Shown here: piece after piece, positions 37,328 through 51,540 of the stretch
Layout of the letters: each line of letters begins with the position of its first letter
Position numbering within the stretch: position 1 is the stretch's first letter
From: Calliopsis andreniformis
Taxonomy: Eukaryota > Arthropoda > Insecta > Hymenoptera > Andrenidae
Assembly: GCF_051401765.1 (NCBI RefSeq)
Contig: NW_027480449.1
Span: 4,402,001 to 4,466,000 of the forward strand
Reading direction: 5' to 3'
Length of the DNA: 64,000 nt
Notes under the pieces: generated by a model
Told to the model about the DNA's origin: nothing
Seen by the model: the letters and a program-made list of their open reading frames with translations, nothing else
Database searches by the model: none
Translations under genes and position numbers: made by a program

Positions 37328-39937
37328 ATTGAGGATTGAGGATTGAGGATCGAGGATTGAGGATTGAGGATTGAGGATTGAGGATTGAGGATTGAGGATT
37401 GAGGATTGAAGATTGAGTATTGAGGATTGAAGATTGCGGATTGAGGATTGAGGATTGAGGATTGAGGATTGAGGATTGAGGATTGAGGATTGAAGATTGA
37501 GGATTGAGGATTGAGGATTAAAGGTTGAGCATTGAGGATTGAAGCTTGAGGATTGATGATTGAGGATTGAGGATTGAGGATTGAGGATTGAGGATTGAGT
37601 ATTGAAGATTGAGGATTGATGATTGAGGATGGAGGATTGAGGACTGAGGATTGAGTATTGGGGATTGAGGATTGAAGATTGAGGATTTGTTGTTGAGGAT
37701 TGAAGAATGAGGATTGAGGATTGAGGATTGAGGATTGAGGATTGAAGATTGAGTATTGAGGATTGAAGATTGAGGATTGAGGATTGGGGATTGAGGATTG
37801 AGGATTGAGGATTGAGGATTGAGGATTGACAACTGATTGTTGAGGACTGAGGGCTGAAGATTGAGGATTCAGGTTTCAGGATTCAGAATTGAGGTTTGAG
37901 GACTGAGGATTGAGGATTGAGGATTGAAGATTGAATATTGATGATCGAAGATTGAGGATTGAGGATTGAGGGTTGTGTATTGGGGACGAGGACTGAGGGT
38001 TGAGTATTGATGTTTGAGGTCTGAGGATTGAGGATTGAGGATTGAGAATAGAGGATTGAGGATTGAGGAATGAAGATTGAGGATTTGGTGTTGAGGATTG
38101 AAGAATGAGGATTGAGGATTGAGGATTGAGGATTGAGGATTGAGGATTGAAGATTGAGTATTGAGGATTGAAGATTGAGGATTGAGGATTGAGGATTGAG
38201 GATTGAGGATTGAGGATTGAAGATTGAGTATTGATGATTGAAGATTGAGGATTGAGGATTGATGACTGAGTATTGAGGATTGAAGATTGATGATTCAGGA
38301 TTGAGGATTGAGGATTGAGGAATGAGGATTGAGGATTGAGGGTTGTGGATTGGTGACCAGGACTGAGGGTTGAATATTGATGTCTGAGGTCTGAGGATTG
38401 AGGATTGAGGATTGAGAATAGATGATTGAGGATTGAGGATTGAGTATTGAGGATTGAAGATTGAGGATTGTGGATTGAGGATTGAGGATTGAGTATTGAA
38501 GATTGAGGATTGGGGATTGAGGATTGACGATTGAGGATTGAGTATTGAGGATTGAGAATTGAGGATTGAGGATTGAAGATTGAGTATTGAGGATTGAAGA
38601 TTGAGGATTGAGGATTGAGGATTGATGATTGAGTATTGAGGATTGAAGATTGAGGATTGAGGATTGAGGATTGAGGATTGAGGATTGAGGATTGAGGATT
38701 GAAAATTGAGGACTGGGGACTGAGTGTTGAGGGTTGAGTGATGAGAATTGGAGTTTGTGGATAGAGATTTAAAGATTGCAGATTGAGTATTGAGTACTGA
38801 AAACTGTGCATTGATGATATTCTATTGAGGATTGAGAATTGACAACTGATTGTTGAGGACTGAGGTCTGAAGATTGAGGATTCAGGATTGAGGATCCAGG
38901 ATTGAGGTTTGAGGACTGAGGATTGAGGATAGAGGATTGAGGATTGAGGATTGAGGATTGAGCATTGAGGACTGTGGATTGAAGATTGAGGATTGGGTTT
39001 TGCGGATTGAACATTGAGGATTGAGGATTGAGGATTGAGGACTGAAGATTGAGTATTGATGATTGAAGATTGATGATTGAGGATTGAGGGTTATGGATTG
39101 AGGACGAGGACTGAGGGTTGAGTACTGATGTCTGAGGTCTGAGGATTGAGGATTGAGGATTGAGAATTGAGGATTGAGGATTGAGGATTGAAGATTGAGG
39201 ATTGGGTATTGAGGATTGAAGAATGAGCATTGAGGATTGTGGATTGAGGATTGAGGATTGAGGATTGAGGATTGAGGATTGACGATTGAAGATTGAGGAT
39301 TGGGGACTGAGAGTTGATGTTTGAGTATGAGAATTGATGTTTGTGGATAGAGATATGAAGATTGCAGATTGAGTATTGCGTATGGAAAACTCTGAACTGA
39401 GGATACTCTAGAGAGGATTGAGGATTGACATCTGATTGTTGAGGACTGAGGGCTGAAGATTGAGGATTCAGGATTGAGGATTCAGGACTGTGGTTTGAGG
39501 ACTGTGGATTGAGGATTGGGGATTGGGGATTGAGGATTGAAGATTGAGGATTTGTTGTTGAGGATTGAAGAATGAGGATTGAGGATTGAGGATTGAGGAT
39601 TGAGGATTGAAGATTGAGTATTGAGGATTGAAGATTGAGGATGGAGGATTGAGGACTGAGGATTGAGTATTGGGGATTGAGGATTGAAGATTGAGGATTT
39701 GTTGTTGAGGATTGAAGAATGAGGATTGAGGATTGAGGATTGAGGATTGAGGATTGAAGATTGAGTATTGAGGATTGAAGATTGAGGATTGAGGATTGGG
39801 GATTGAGGATTGAGGATTGAGGATTGAGGATTGAGGATTGACAACTGATTGTTGAGGACTGAGGGCTGAAGATTGAGGATTCAGGATTGAGGATTCAGAA
39901 TTGAGGTTTGAGGACTGAGGATTGAGGATTGAGGATT

Positions 39938-40075
39938 GAAGATTGAATATTGATGATCGAAGATTGAGGATTGAGGATTGAGGGTTGTGTATTGGGGACG
40001 AGGATTGAAGATTGAATATTGATGATCGAAGATTGAGGATTGAGGATTGAGGGTTGTGTATTGGGGACGAGGACT
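39938..40075. repeat. 69-base tandem pair, also at 45,795 and 49,898
   Basis: A block starting GAAGATTGAATATTG and ending in GGGGACGAGGA is present twice in a row, at 39,938 and 40,007. The same pair is at 45,795/45,864 and 49,898/49,967. The related places following 37,829 and 43,678 have one copy. The pair therefore arose once in the ancestor of one half of the 5.9-kb unit and was then carried along by the larger duplications. The length (69 = 9 x 7 + 6) reflects one 6-base GACGAG word per copy. Confidence 0.86.
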
Positions 40076-42202
40076 GAGGGTTGAGTATTGATGTTTGAGG
40101 TCTGAGGATTGAGGATTGAGGATTGAGAATAGAGGATTGAGGATTGAGGAATGAAGATTGAGGATTTGGTGTTGAGGATTGAAGAATGAGGATTGAGGAT
40201 TGAGGATTGAGGATTGAGGACTGAGGATTGAAGATTGAGTATTGAGGATTGAAGATTGAGGATTGAGGATTGAGGATAGAGGATTGAGGATTAAGGATTG
40301 AGGATTGAAGATTGAGTATTGATGATTGGAGAATGAGGATAGAGGATTGATGACTGAGTATTGAGGATTGAAGATTGAGGATTCAGGATTGAGGATTGAG
40401 GATTGAGGAATGAGGATTGAGGATTGAGGGTTGTGGATTGGGGACCAGGACTGAGGGTTGAAGATTGATGTCTGAGGTCTGAGGATTGAGGATTGAGGAT
40501 TGAGAATAGATGATTGAGGATTGAGGATTGAGTATTGAGGATTGAAGATTGAGGATTGTGGATTGAGGATTGAGGATTGAGTATTGAAGATTGAAGATTG
40601 GGGATTGAGGATTGACGATTGAGGATTGAGTATTGAGGATTGAGAATTGAGGATTGAGGATTGAAGATTGAGTATTGAGGATTGAAGATTGAGGATTGAG
40701 GATTGAGGATTGAGGATTGAGGATTGAGGATTGAGGATTGAGGATTGATGTTTGAGGTCTGAGGATTGAGGATAGAGGATTGATAATTGAGGATTGAGGA
40801 TTGAGGATTGAGGATTGAGGATTGAGGATTCAGGATTGAGGATTCAGAATTGAGGATTCAGGATTGTGGTTCGATGACAGAGGATTGAGGCTTGAGGATT
40901 GAGGATTGAGGATTGAGGATTGAGGATTGAGGATTTAAGATTGAGGATTGGGTATTGAGGATTGAACATTGAGGATTGAGGATTGAGGATTGAGGATTGA
41001 GGACTGAAGATTGAATATTGATGATTGAAGATTGAGGATTGGGGTTTGAGGGATGTGGATTGGGGACCAGGACTGAGGGTTGAATATTGACGTTTGAGGT
41101 CTGAGGATTGAGGATAGAGGATTGAGAATTGAGGATTGAGGATTGAGGATTGAAGATTGAGGATTGGGTATTGAGGATTGAAGAATGAGGATTGAGGATT
41201 GAGGATTGAGGCCTGAGGATTGAGAATTGAGAACTGAGGATGAGGACTGAGGGCTGAGGGTTGAGGTTTGAGGAATGAGGATTGAGGATTGAGGATTGAG
41301 GACTGAATATTGAAGATTGAGGATTGATGATTGAGGATTGAGTATTGAGGATTGAGGATTGAGTATTGGGTATTGCGGATTGAACATTGAGGATTGAGGA
41401 TTGAGGATTGAGGATTGAGGATTGTGGATTGAGGATTGAGGGTTGAGTTTTGAAGATTGAGGATTGGGGATTGAGGATTGAGGATTGGGGATTGAGGATT
41501 GAGGATTGACGATTGAAGATTGAGGATTGGGGACTGAGAGTTGATGTTTGAGTGATGAGAATTGATGTTTGTGGATAGAGATATGAAGATTGCAGATTGA
41601 GAATTGCGTATCGAAAACTCTGAACTGAGGATACTCTAGTGAGGATTGAGGATTGACAACTGATTGTTGAGGACTGAGGGCTGAAGATTGAGGATTCAGG
41701 ATTGAGGATTCAGGACTGTGGTTTGAGGACTGTGGATTGAGGATTGGGGATTGGGGATTGAGGATTGAGGATCGAGGATTGAAGATTGAAGATTGGGTAT
41801 TGAGGATTGAACATTGAGGATTGAGGATTGAGGATTGAGGATTGAGGATTGAGGATTGAAGAATGAATATTGATGATTGAAGGTTGAGGATTGAGGATTG
41901 ACGGTTGTTGATTCAGGACGAGGACTGAGGGTTGAGTATTGATGTTTGAGGTCTGAGGATGGAGGATAGAGGATTGAGAATTGAGGATTGAGGATTGAGG
42001 ATTGAAGATTGAGGATTGGGTATTGAGGTTTGAAGAATGAGGACTGAGGATTGAGGATTGAGGATTGAGGATTGAAGATCGAGTATTGAGGATTGAAGAT
42101 TGAGGATTGAGTATTGAGGATTGAGGATTGAGGATTGAGGATTGAGGATTGAGGATTGAGGATTGAGGATTGAAGATTGACTATTGAGGATTGAAGACTG
42201 AG

Positions 42203-42286
42203 GATTGAGGATTGAGGATTGAGGATTGAGGATTGAGGATTGAGGATTGAGGATTGAGGATTGAGGATTGAGGATTGAGGATTGAG
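42203..42286. repeat. One of the longest perfect consensus runs (12 units)
   Basis: Twelve GATTGAG words in a row stand between a GACTGAG word and a GATTGAA word. Runs of the same length occur at about 48,144-48,227 and 57,585-57,668, with similar ones near 8,510-8,592, 43,268-43,345 and 61,320-61,400. I saw no run clearly longer. In the rest of the array a variant interrupts every two to six units. Confidence 0.75.
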
Positions 42287-43270
42287 GATTGAAGATTGAG
42301 TATTGAGGATTGAAGATTGCGGATTGAGGATTGAGGATTGAGGATTGAGGATTGAGGATTGAGGATTGTGGATTGAAGATTGAGGATTGAGGATTGAGGA
42401 TTAAAGGTTGAGCAGTGAGGATTGAAGATTGAGGATTGATGATTGAGGATTGAGGATTGAGGATTGAGGATTGAGGATTGAGTATTGAAGAGTGAGGATT
42501 GATGATTGAGGATGGAGGATTGATGACTGAGGATTGAGTATTGGGGATTGAGGATTGAAGATTGAGGATTTGTTGTTGAGGATTGAAGAATGAGGATTGA
42601 TGATTGAGGATTGAGGATTGAGGATTGAAGATTGAGTATTGGGGATTGAAGATTGAGGATAGAGGATTGGGGATTGAGGATTGAGGATTGAGGATTGAGG
42701 ATTGAGGATTGAGGATTGAGGTTTGAGAGTTGAAGATTGAGTATTGAGGATTGAAGGTTCAGGATTGAGGATTGAGGATTGAGGATTGAGGATTGACGAT
42801 TGAAGATTGAGGATTGGGTATTGAGGATTGAAGAATGAGGACTGAGGATTGAGGATTGTGGATTGAGGATTGAAGATTGAGTATTGAGGATTGAAGATTG
42901 AGGATTGAGGATTGAGGATTGAGGATTGAGGATTGAGGATTGAGGATTGAGGACTGAGGATTGAAGATTGAGGATTGAGGATTGAGGACTGAGGATTGAA
43001 GATTGAGGATTGAGGATTGAGGATTAAAGGTTGAGCATTGAGGATTGAAGATTGAGGATTGATGATTGAGGATTGAGGATTGAGGATCGAGGATTGAGGA
43101 CTGAATATTGAAGATTGAGGATTGATGATTGAGGATTGGGTATTGAGGATTGAGGATTGAGTATTGGGGTTTGCGGATTGAACATTGAGGATTGAGGATT
43201 GAGGATTGAGGATTGAGGATTGTGGATTGAGGTTTGAGGGTTGAGTATTGAAGATTGAGTATTGGGGATT

Positions 43271-46200
43271 GAGGATTGAGGATTGAGGATTGAGGATTGA
43301 GGATTGAGGATTGAGGATTGAGGATTGAGGATTGAGGATTGAGGATTGAAGATTGACTATTGAGGATTGAAGACTGAGGATTGAGGATTGAGGATTGAGG
43401 ATTGAGGATTGAGGATTGAGGATTGAGGATTGAGGATTGAGGATTGAGGATTGAGGATTGAAGATTGAGTATTGAGGATGGAGGATTGAGGACTGAGGAT
43501 TGAGTATTGGGGATTGAGGATTGAAGATTGAGGATTTGTTGTTGAGGATTGAAGAATGAGGATTGAGGATTGAGGATTGAGGATTGAGGATTGAAGATTG
43601 AGTATTGAGGATTGAAGATTGAGGATTGAGGATTGGGGATTGAGGATTGAGGATTGAGGATTGAGGATTGAGGATTGACAACTGATTGTTGAGGACTGAG
43701 GGCTGAAGATTGAGGATTCAGGATTCAGGATTCAGAATTGAGGTTTGAGGACTGAGGATTGAGGATTGAGGATTGAAGATTGAATATTGATGATCGAAGA
43801 TTGAGGATTGAGGATTGAGGGTTGTGTATTGGGGACGAGGACTGAGGGTTGAGTATTGATGTTTGAGGTCTGAGGATTGAGGATTGAGGATTGAGAATAG
43901 AGGATTGAGGATTGAGGAATGAAGATTGAGGATTTGGTGTTGAGGATTGAAGAATGAGGATTGAGGATTGAGGATTGAGGATTGAGGATTGAGGATTGAA
44001 GATTGAGTATTGAGGATTGAAGATTGAGGATTGAGGATTGAGGATTGAGGATTGAGGATTGAGGATTGAGGATTGAAGATTGAGTATTGATGATTGAAGA
44101 TTGAGGATTGAGGATTGATGACTGAGTATTGAGGATTGAAGATTGAGGATTCAGGATTGAGGATTGAGGATTGAGGAATGAGGATTGAGGATTGAGGGTT
44201 GTGGATTGGTGACCAGGGCTGAGGGTTGAATATTGATGTCTGAGGTCTGAGGATTGAGGATTGAGGATTGAGAATAGATGATTGACGATTGAGGATTGAG
44301 TATTGAGGATTGAAGATTGAGGATTGTGGATTGAGGATTGAGGATTGAGTATTGAAGATTGAGGATTGGGGATTGAGGATTGACGATTGAGGATTGAGTA
44401 TTGAGGATTGAGAATTGAGGATTGAGGATTGAAGATTGAGTATTGAGGATTGAAGATTGAGGATTGAGGATTGAGGATTGATGATTGAGTATTGAGGATT
44501 GAAGATTGAGGATTGAGGATTGAGGATTGAGGATTGAGGATTGAGGATTGAGGATTGAAAATTGAGGACTGGGGACTGAGTGTTGAGGGTTGAGTGATGA
44601 GAATTGGTGTTTGTGGATAGAGATTTAAAGATTGCAGATTGAGTATTGAGTATTGAAAACTGTGCATTGATGATATTCTATTGAGGATTGAGAATTGACA
44701 ACTGATTGTTGAGGACTGAGGTCTGAAGATTGAGGATTCAGGATTGAGGATCCAGGATTGAGGTTTGAGGACTGAGGATTGAGGATAGAGGATTGAGGAT
44801 TGAGGATTGAGGATTGAGCATTGAGGACTGTGGATTGAAGATTGAGGATTGGGTTTTGCGGATTGAACATTGAGGATTGAGGATTGAGGATTGAGGACTG
44901 AAGATTGAGTATTGATGATTGAAGATTGATGATTGAGGATTGAGGGTTATGGATTGAGGACGAGGACTGAGGGTTGAGTACTGATGTCTGAGTTCTGAGG
45001 ATTGAGGATTGAGGATTGAGAATTGAGGATTGAGGATTGAGGATTGAAGATTGAGGATTGGGTATTGAGGATTGAAGAATGAGCATTGAGGATTGTGGAT
45101 TGAGGATTGAGGATTGAGGATTGAGGATTGAGGATTGACGATTGAAGATTGAGGATTGGGGACTGAGAGTTGATGTTTGAGTGATGAGAATTGATGTTTG
45201 TGGATAGAGATATGAAGATTGCAGATTGAGTATTGCGTATGGAAAACTCTGAACTGAGGATACTCTAGTGAGGATTGAGGATTGACATCTGATTGTTGAG
45301 GACTGAGGGCTGAAGATTGAGGATTCAGGATTGAGGATTCAGGACTGTGGTTTGAGGACTGTGGATTGAGGATTGGGGATTGGGGATTGATGATTGAAGA
45401 TTGAGGATTTGTTGTTGAGGATTGAAGAATGAGGATTGAGGATTGGGGATTGAGGATTGAGGATTGAAGATTGAGTATTGAGGATTGAAGATTGAGGATG
45501 GAGGATTGAGGACTGAGGATTGAGTATTGGGGATTGAGGATTGAAGATTGAGGATTTGTTGTTGAGGATTGAAGAATGAGGATTGAGGATTGAGGATTGA
45601 GGATTGAGGATTGAAGATTGAGTATTGAGGATTGAAGATTGAGGATTGAGGGTTGGGGATTGAGGATTGAGGATTGAGGATTGAGGATTGAGGATTGACA
45701 ACTGATTGTTGAGGACTGAGGGCTGAAGATTGAGGATTCAGGATTGAGGATTCAGAATTGAGGTTTGAGGACTGAGGATTGAGGATTGAGGATTGAAGAT
45801 TGAATATTGATGATCGAAGATTGAGGATTGAGGATTGAGGGTTGTGTATTGGGGACGAGGATTGAAGATTGAATATTGATGATCGAAGATTGAGGATTGA
45901 GGATTGAGGGTTGTGTATTGGGGACGAGGACTGAGGGTTGAGTATTGATGTTTGAGGTCTGAGGATTGAGGATTGAGGATTGAGAATAGAGGATTGAGGA
46001 TTGAGGAATGAAGATTGAGGATTTGGTGTTGAGGATTGAAGAATGAAGATTGAGGATTGAGGATTGAGGATTGAGGACTGAGGATTGAAGATTGAGTATT
46101 GAGGATTGAAGATTGAGGATTGAGGATTGAGGATAGAGGATTGAGGATTAAGGATTGAGGATTGAAGATTGAGTATTGATGATTGGAGAATGAGGATAGA

Positions 46201-49200
46201 GGATTGATGACTGAGTATTGAGGATTGAAGATTGAGGATTCAGGATTGAGGATTGAGGATTGAGGAATGAGGATTGAGGATTGAGGGTTGTGGATTGGGG
46301 ACCAGGACTGAGGGTTGAAGATTGATGTCTGAGGTCTGAGGATTGAGGATTGAGGATTGAGAATAGATGATTGAGGATTGAGGATTGAGTATTGAGGATT
46401 GAAGATTGAGGACTGTGGATTGAGGATTGAGGATTGAGTATTGAAGATTGAAGATTGGGGATTGAGGATTGACGATTGAGGATTGAGTATTGAGGATTGA
46501 GAATTGAGGATTGAGGATTGAAGATTGAGTATTGAGGATTGAAGATTGAGGATTGAGGATTGACGATTGAGGATTGAGGATTGAGGATTGAGGATTGAGG
46601 ATTGATGTTTGAGGTCTGAGGATTGAGGATAGAGGATTGATAATTGAGGATTGAGGATTGAGGATTGAGGATTGAGGATTGAGGATTCAGGATTGAGGAT
46701 TCAGAATTGAGGATTCAGGATTGTGGTTCGATGACAGAGGATTGAGGCTTGAGGATTGAGGATTGAGGATTGAGGATTGAGGATTGAGGATTTAAGATTG
46801 AGGATTGGGTATTGAGGATTGAACATTGAGGATTGAGGATTGAGGATTGAGGATTGAGGACTGAAGATTGAATATTGATGATTGAAGATTGAGGATTGGG
46901 GTTTGAGGGATGTGGATTGGGGACCAGGACTGAGGGTCGAATATTGACGTTTGAGGTCTGAGGATTGAGGATTGAGGATTGAGAATTGAGGATTGAGGAT
47001 TGAGGATTGAAGATTGAGGATTGGGTATTGAGGATTGAAGAATGAGGATTGAGGATTGAGGATTGAGGCCTGAGGATTGAGAATTGAGAACTGAGGATGA
47101 GGACTGAGGGCTGAGGGTTGAGGTTTGAGGAATGAGGATTGGGGGTTGAGGATTGAGGATTGAGTATTAAAGGTTGAGCATTGAGGATTGAAGATTGAGG
47201 ATTGATGATTGAGGATTGAGGATTGAGGATTGAGGATTGAGGACTGAATATTGAAGATTGAGGATTGATGATTGAGGATTGAGTATTGAGGATTGAGGAT
47301 TGAGTATTGGGGATTGCGGATTGAACATTGAGGATTGTGGATTGAGGATTGAGGATTGAGGATTGTGGATTGAGGATTGAGGGTTGAGTTTTGAAGATTG
47401 AGGATTGGGGATTGAGGATTGAGGATTGAGGATTGAGGATTGAGGATTGACGATTGAAGATTGAGGATTCGGGACTGAGAGTTGATGTTTGAGTGATCAG
47501 AATTGATGTTTGTGGATAGAGATATGAAGATTGCAGATTGAGAATTGCGTATCGAAAACTCTGAACTGAGGATACTCTAGTGAGGATTGAGGATTGACAA
47601 CTGATTGTTGAGGACTGAGGGCTGAAGATTGAGGATTCAGGATTGAGGATTCAGGACTGTGGTTTGAGGACTGTGGATTGAGGATTGGGGATTGGGGATT
47701 GAGGATTGAGGATCGAGGATTGAAGATTGAAGATTGGGTATTGAGGATTGAACATTGAGGATTGAGGATTGAGGATTGAGGATTGAGGATTGAGGATTGA
47801 AGAATGAATATTGATGATTGAAGGTTGAGGATTGAGGATTGACGGTTGTTGATTCAGGACGAGGACTGAGGGTTGAGTATTGATGTTTGAGGTCTGAGGA
47901 TGGAGGATAGAGGATTGAGAATTGAGGATTGAGGATTGAGGATTGAAGATTGAGGATTGGGTATTGAGGTTTGAAGAATGAGGACTGAGGATTGAGGATT
48001 GAGGATTGAGGATTGAAGATCGAGTATTGAGGATTGAAGATTGAGGATTGAGTATTGAGGATTGAGGATTGAGGATTGAGGATTGAGGATTGAGGATTGA
48101 GGATTGAGGATTGAAGATTGACTATTGAGGATTGAATACTGAGGATTGAGGATTGAGGATTGAGGATTGAGGATTGAGGATTGAGGATTGAGGATTGAGG
48201 ATTGAGGATTGAGGATTGAGGATTGAGGATTGAAGATTGAGTATTGAGGATTGAAGATTGCGGATTGAGGATTAAGGATTGAGGATTGAGGATTGAGGAT
48301 TGAGGATTGTGGATTGAAGATTGAGGATTGAGGATTGAGGATTAAAGGTTGAGCAGTGAGGATCGAAGATTGAGGATTGATGATTGAGGATTGAGGATTG
48401 AGGATTGAGGATTGAGGATTGAGTATTGAAGAGTGAGGATTGATGATTGAGGATGGAGGATTGATGACTGAGGATTGAGTATTGGGGATTGAGGATTGAA
48501 GATTGAGGATTTGTTGTTGAGGATTGAAGAATGAGGATTGATGATTGAGGATTGAGGATTGAGGATTGAAGATTGAGTATTGGGGATTGAAGATTGAGGA
48601 TAGAGGATTGGGGATTGAGGATTGAGGATTGAGGATTGAGGATTGAGGATTGAGGATTGAGGTTTGAGAGTTGAAGATTGAGTATTGAGGATTGAAGGTT
48701 CAGGATTGAGGATTGAGGATTGAGGATTGAGGATTGACGATTGAAGATTGAGGATTGGGTATTGAGGATTGAAGAATGAGGACTGAGGATTGAGGATTGT
48801 GGATTGAGGATTGAAGATTGAGTATTGAGGATTGAAGATTGAGGATTGAGGATTGAGGATTGAGGATTGAGGATTGAGGATTGAGGATTGAGGACTGAGG
48901 ATTGAAGATTGAGGATTGAGGATTGAGGACTGAGGATTGAAGATTGAGGATTGAGGATTGAGGATTAAAGGTTGAGCATTGAGGATTGAAGATTGAGGAT
49001 TGATGATTGAGGATTGAGGATTGAGGATCGAGGATTGAGGACTGAATATTGAAGATTGAGGATTGATGATTGCGGATTGAGTATTGAGGATTGAGGATTG
49101 AGTATTGGGGTTTGCGGATTGAACATTGAGGATTGAGGATTGAGGATTGAGGATTGAGGATTGTGGATTGAGGTTTGAGGGTTGAGTATTGAAGATTGAG

Positions 49201-49247
49201 TATTGGGGATTGAGGATTGAGGATTGAGGATTGAGGATTGAGGATTG
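43271..49247. repeat. Roughly 5.9-kb HOR unit, copy 2
   Basis: Anchors are 43,678 (short), 44,698 (III), 45,285 (I, ACATCTG as in copy 1), 45,698 (short) and 47,597 (I). An 84-base gain near 47,150 adds a GTATTAAAGGTTGAGC stretch that copy 1 lacks. Homology to copy 1 at offset 5,941 continues to about 49,240. There the sequence switches to a type I cassette with an ordinary ACAACTG anchor (49,395). Copy 1 instead continues into plain heptamers at 43,270-43,350. Confidence 0.86.
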
Positions 49248-51540
49248 ACGATTGAAGATTGAGGATTGGGGACTGAGAGTTGATGTTTGAGTGATGAGAA
49301 TTGATGTTTGTGGATAGAGATATGAAGATTGCAGATTGAGTATTGCGTATGGAAAACTCTGAACTGAGGATACTCTAGTGAGGATTGAGGATTGACAACT
49401 GATTGTTGAGGACTGAGGGCTGAAGATTGAGGACTCAGGATTGAGGATTCAGGACTGTGGTTTGAGGACTGTGGATTGAGGATTGGGGATTGGGGATTGA
49501 GGATTGAAGATTGAGAATTTGTTGTTGAGGATTGAAGAATGAGGATTGAGGATTGAGGATTGAGGATTGAGGATTGAAGATTGAGTATTGAGGATTGAAG
49601 ACTGAGGATGGAGGATTGAGGACTGAGGATTGAGTATTGGGGATTGAGGATTGAAGATTGAGGATTTGTTGTTGAGGATTGAAGAATGAGGATTGAGGAT
49701 TGAGGATTGAGGATTGAGGATTGAAGATTGAGTATTGAGGATTGAAGATTGAGGATTGAGGATTGGGGATTGAGGATTGAGGATTGAGGATTGAGGATTG
49801 ACAACTGATTGTTGAGGACTGAGGGCTGAAGATTGAGGATTCAGGATTGAGGATTCAGAATTGAGGTTTGAGGACTGAGGATTGAGGATTGAGGATTGAA
49901 GATTGAATATTGATGATCGAAGATTGAGGATTGAGGATTGAGGGTTGTGTATTGGGGACGAGGATTGAAGATTGAATATTGATGATCGAAGATTGAGGAT
50001 TGAGGATTGAGGGTTGTGTATTGGGGACGAGGACTGAGGGTTGAGTATTGATGTTTGAGGTCTGAGGATTGAGGATTGAGGATTGAGAATAGAGGATTGA
50101 GGATTGAGGAATGAAGATTGAGGATTTGGTGTTGAGGATTGAAGAATGAGGATTGAGGATTGAGGATTGAGGATTGAGGATTGAGGATTGAAGATTGAGT
50201 ATTGAGGATTGAGGATTGAGGATTGAGGATTGAGGATTGAGGATTGAGGATTGAGGATTGAGGATTGAAGATTGAGTATTGATGATTGAAGAATGAGGAT
50301 TGAGGATTGATGACTGAGTATTGAGGATTGAAGATTGAGGATTCAGGATTGAGGATTGAGGATTGAGGAATGAGGATTGAGGATTGAGGGTTGTGGATTG
50401 GGGACCAGGACTGAGGGTTGAAGATTGATGTCTGAGGTCTGAGGATTGAGGATTGAGGATTGAGAATAGATGATTGAGGATTGAGGATTGAGTATTGAGG
50501 ATCGAAGATTGAGGATTGTGGATTGAGGATTGAGGATTGAGTATTGAAGATTGAAGATTGGGGATTGAGGATTGACGATTGAGGATTGAGTATTGAGGAT
50601 TGAGGATTGAGGATTGATGTTTGAGGTCTGAGGATTGAGGATAGAGGATTGATAATTGAGTATTGAAGATTGAAGATTGGGGATTGAGGATTGACGATTG
50701 AGGATTGAGTATTGAGGATTGAGAATTGAGGATTGAGGATTGAAGATTGAGTATTGAGGATTGAAGATTGAGGATTGAGGATTGAGGATAGAGGATTGAG
50801 GATTGAGGATTGAGGATTGAGGATTGATGTTTGAGGTCTGAGGATTGAGGACAGAGGATTGATAATTGAGGATTGAGGATTGAGGATCGAAGATTGAGGA
50901 TTGTGGATTGAGGATTGAGGATTGAGTATTGAAGATTGAAGATTGGGGATTGAGGATTGACGATTGAGGATTGAGTATTGAGGATTGAGAATTGAGGATT
51001 GAGGATTGAAGATTGAGTATTGAGGATTGAAGATTGAGGATTGAGGATTGAGGATAGAGGATTGAGGATTGAGGATTGAGGATTGAGGATTGATGTTTGA
51101 GGTCTGAGGATTGAGGATAGAGGATTGATAATTGAGGATTGAGGATTGAGGATTGAGGATTGAGGATTGAGGATTCAGGATTGAGGATTCAGAATTGAGG
51201 ATTCAGGATTGTGGTTCGATGACAGAGGATTGAGGCTTGAGGATTGAGGATTGAGGATTGAGGATTGAGGATTGAACATTGAGGATTGAGGATTTAAGAT
51301 TGAGGATTGGGTATTGAGGATTGAACATTGAGGATTGAGGATTGAGGATTGAGGATTGAGGACTGAAGATTGAATATTGATGATTGAAGATTGAGGATTG
51401 GGGTTTGAGGGATGTGGATTGGGGACCAGGACTGAGGGTTGAATATTGACGTTTGAGGTCTGAGGATTGAGGATTGAGGATTGAGGATTGAGTATTGGGG
51501 ATTGCGGATTGAACATTGAGGATTGAGGATTGAGTATTGA
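49248..51540. repeat. Roughly 5.9-kb HOR unit, shortened third copy
   Basis: Anchors are 49,395 (I) and 49,801 (short). The stretch from 49,801 follows 45,698 at offset 4,103 and 39,841 at offset 9,960. By the GTTCGATGAC marker (46,726 to 51,214) the offset has grown to 4,488. The 385-base growth equals the 119 plus 266 bases of local expansion at 50,574-51,130. Homology fades near 51,540, where GACGGAAGATTG starts another arrangement. Confidence 0.84.
50574..51130. repeat. Local expansion with 119- and 266-base steps
   Basis: GACGATTG words occur at 50,574, 50,693 and 50,959 (steps of 119 and 266 bases, 17 and 38 heptamers). The GATGTTTGAGGTCTGAGG marker occurs at 50,616, 50,826 and 51,092 (steps 210 and 266). 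Copies 1 and 2 of the 5.9-kb unit have this marker once at the matching place (about 40,746 and 46,603). The total gain of 385 bases matches the change in offset against copy 2. Confidence 0.87.

Larger units (their letters stand above)
37328..43270. repeat. Roughly 5.9-kb HOR unit, copy 1
   Basis: Anchors are 37,829 (short), 38,842 (III), 39,428 (I, with ACATCTG in place of ACAACTG), 39,841 (short) and 41,656 (I, GCGTATCG core). GTTCGATGAC is at 40,869. The next copy follows at offsets of 5,849 (37,829 to 43,678), 5,856 (38,842 to 44,698), 5,857 (39,841 to 45,698; 40,869 to 46,726) and 5,941 (41,656 to 47,597). The steps are one heptamer, one base, and 84 bases (12 heptamers). The one-base step is explained by GAGTATGAG near 39,326, where copy 2 has GAGTGATGAG. 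No gene is visible. Confidence 0.88.

Noticed and set aside
39938..40075. 69-base pair as an attachment-site duplication
   Set aside because: It is a tandem copy of satellite words carried in three HOR copies, with no integrase or inserted element.
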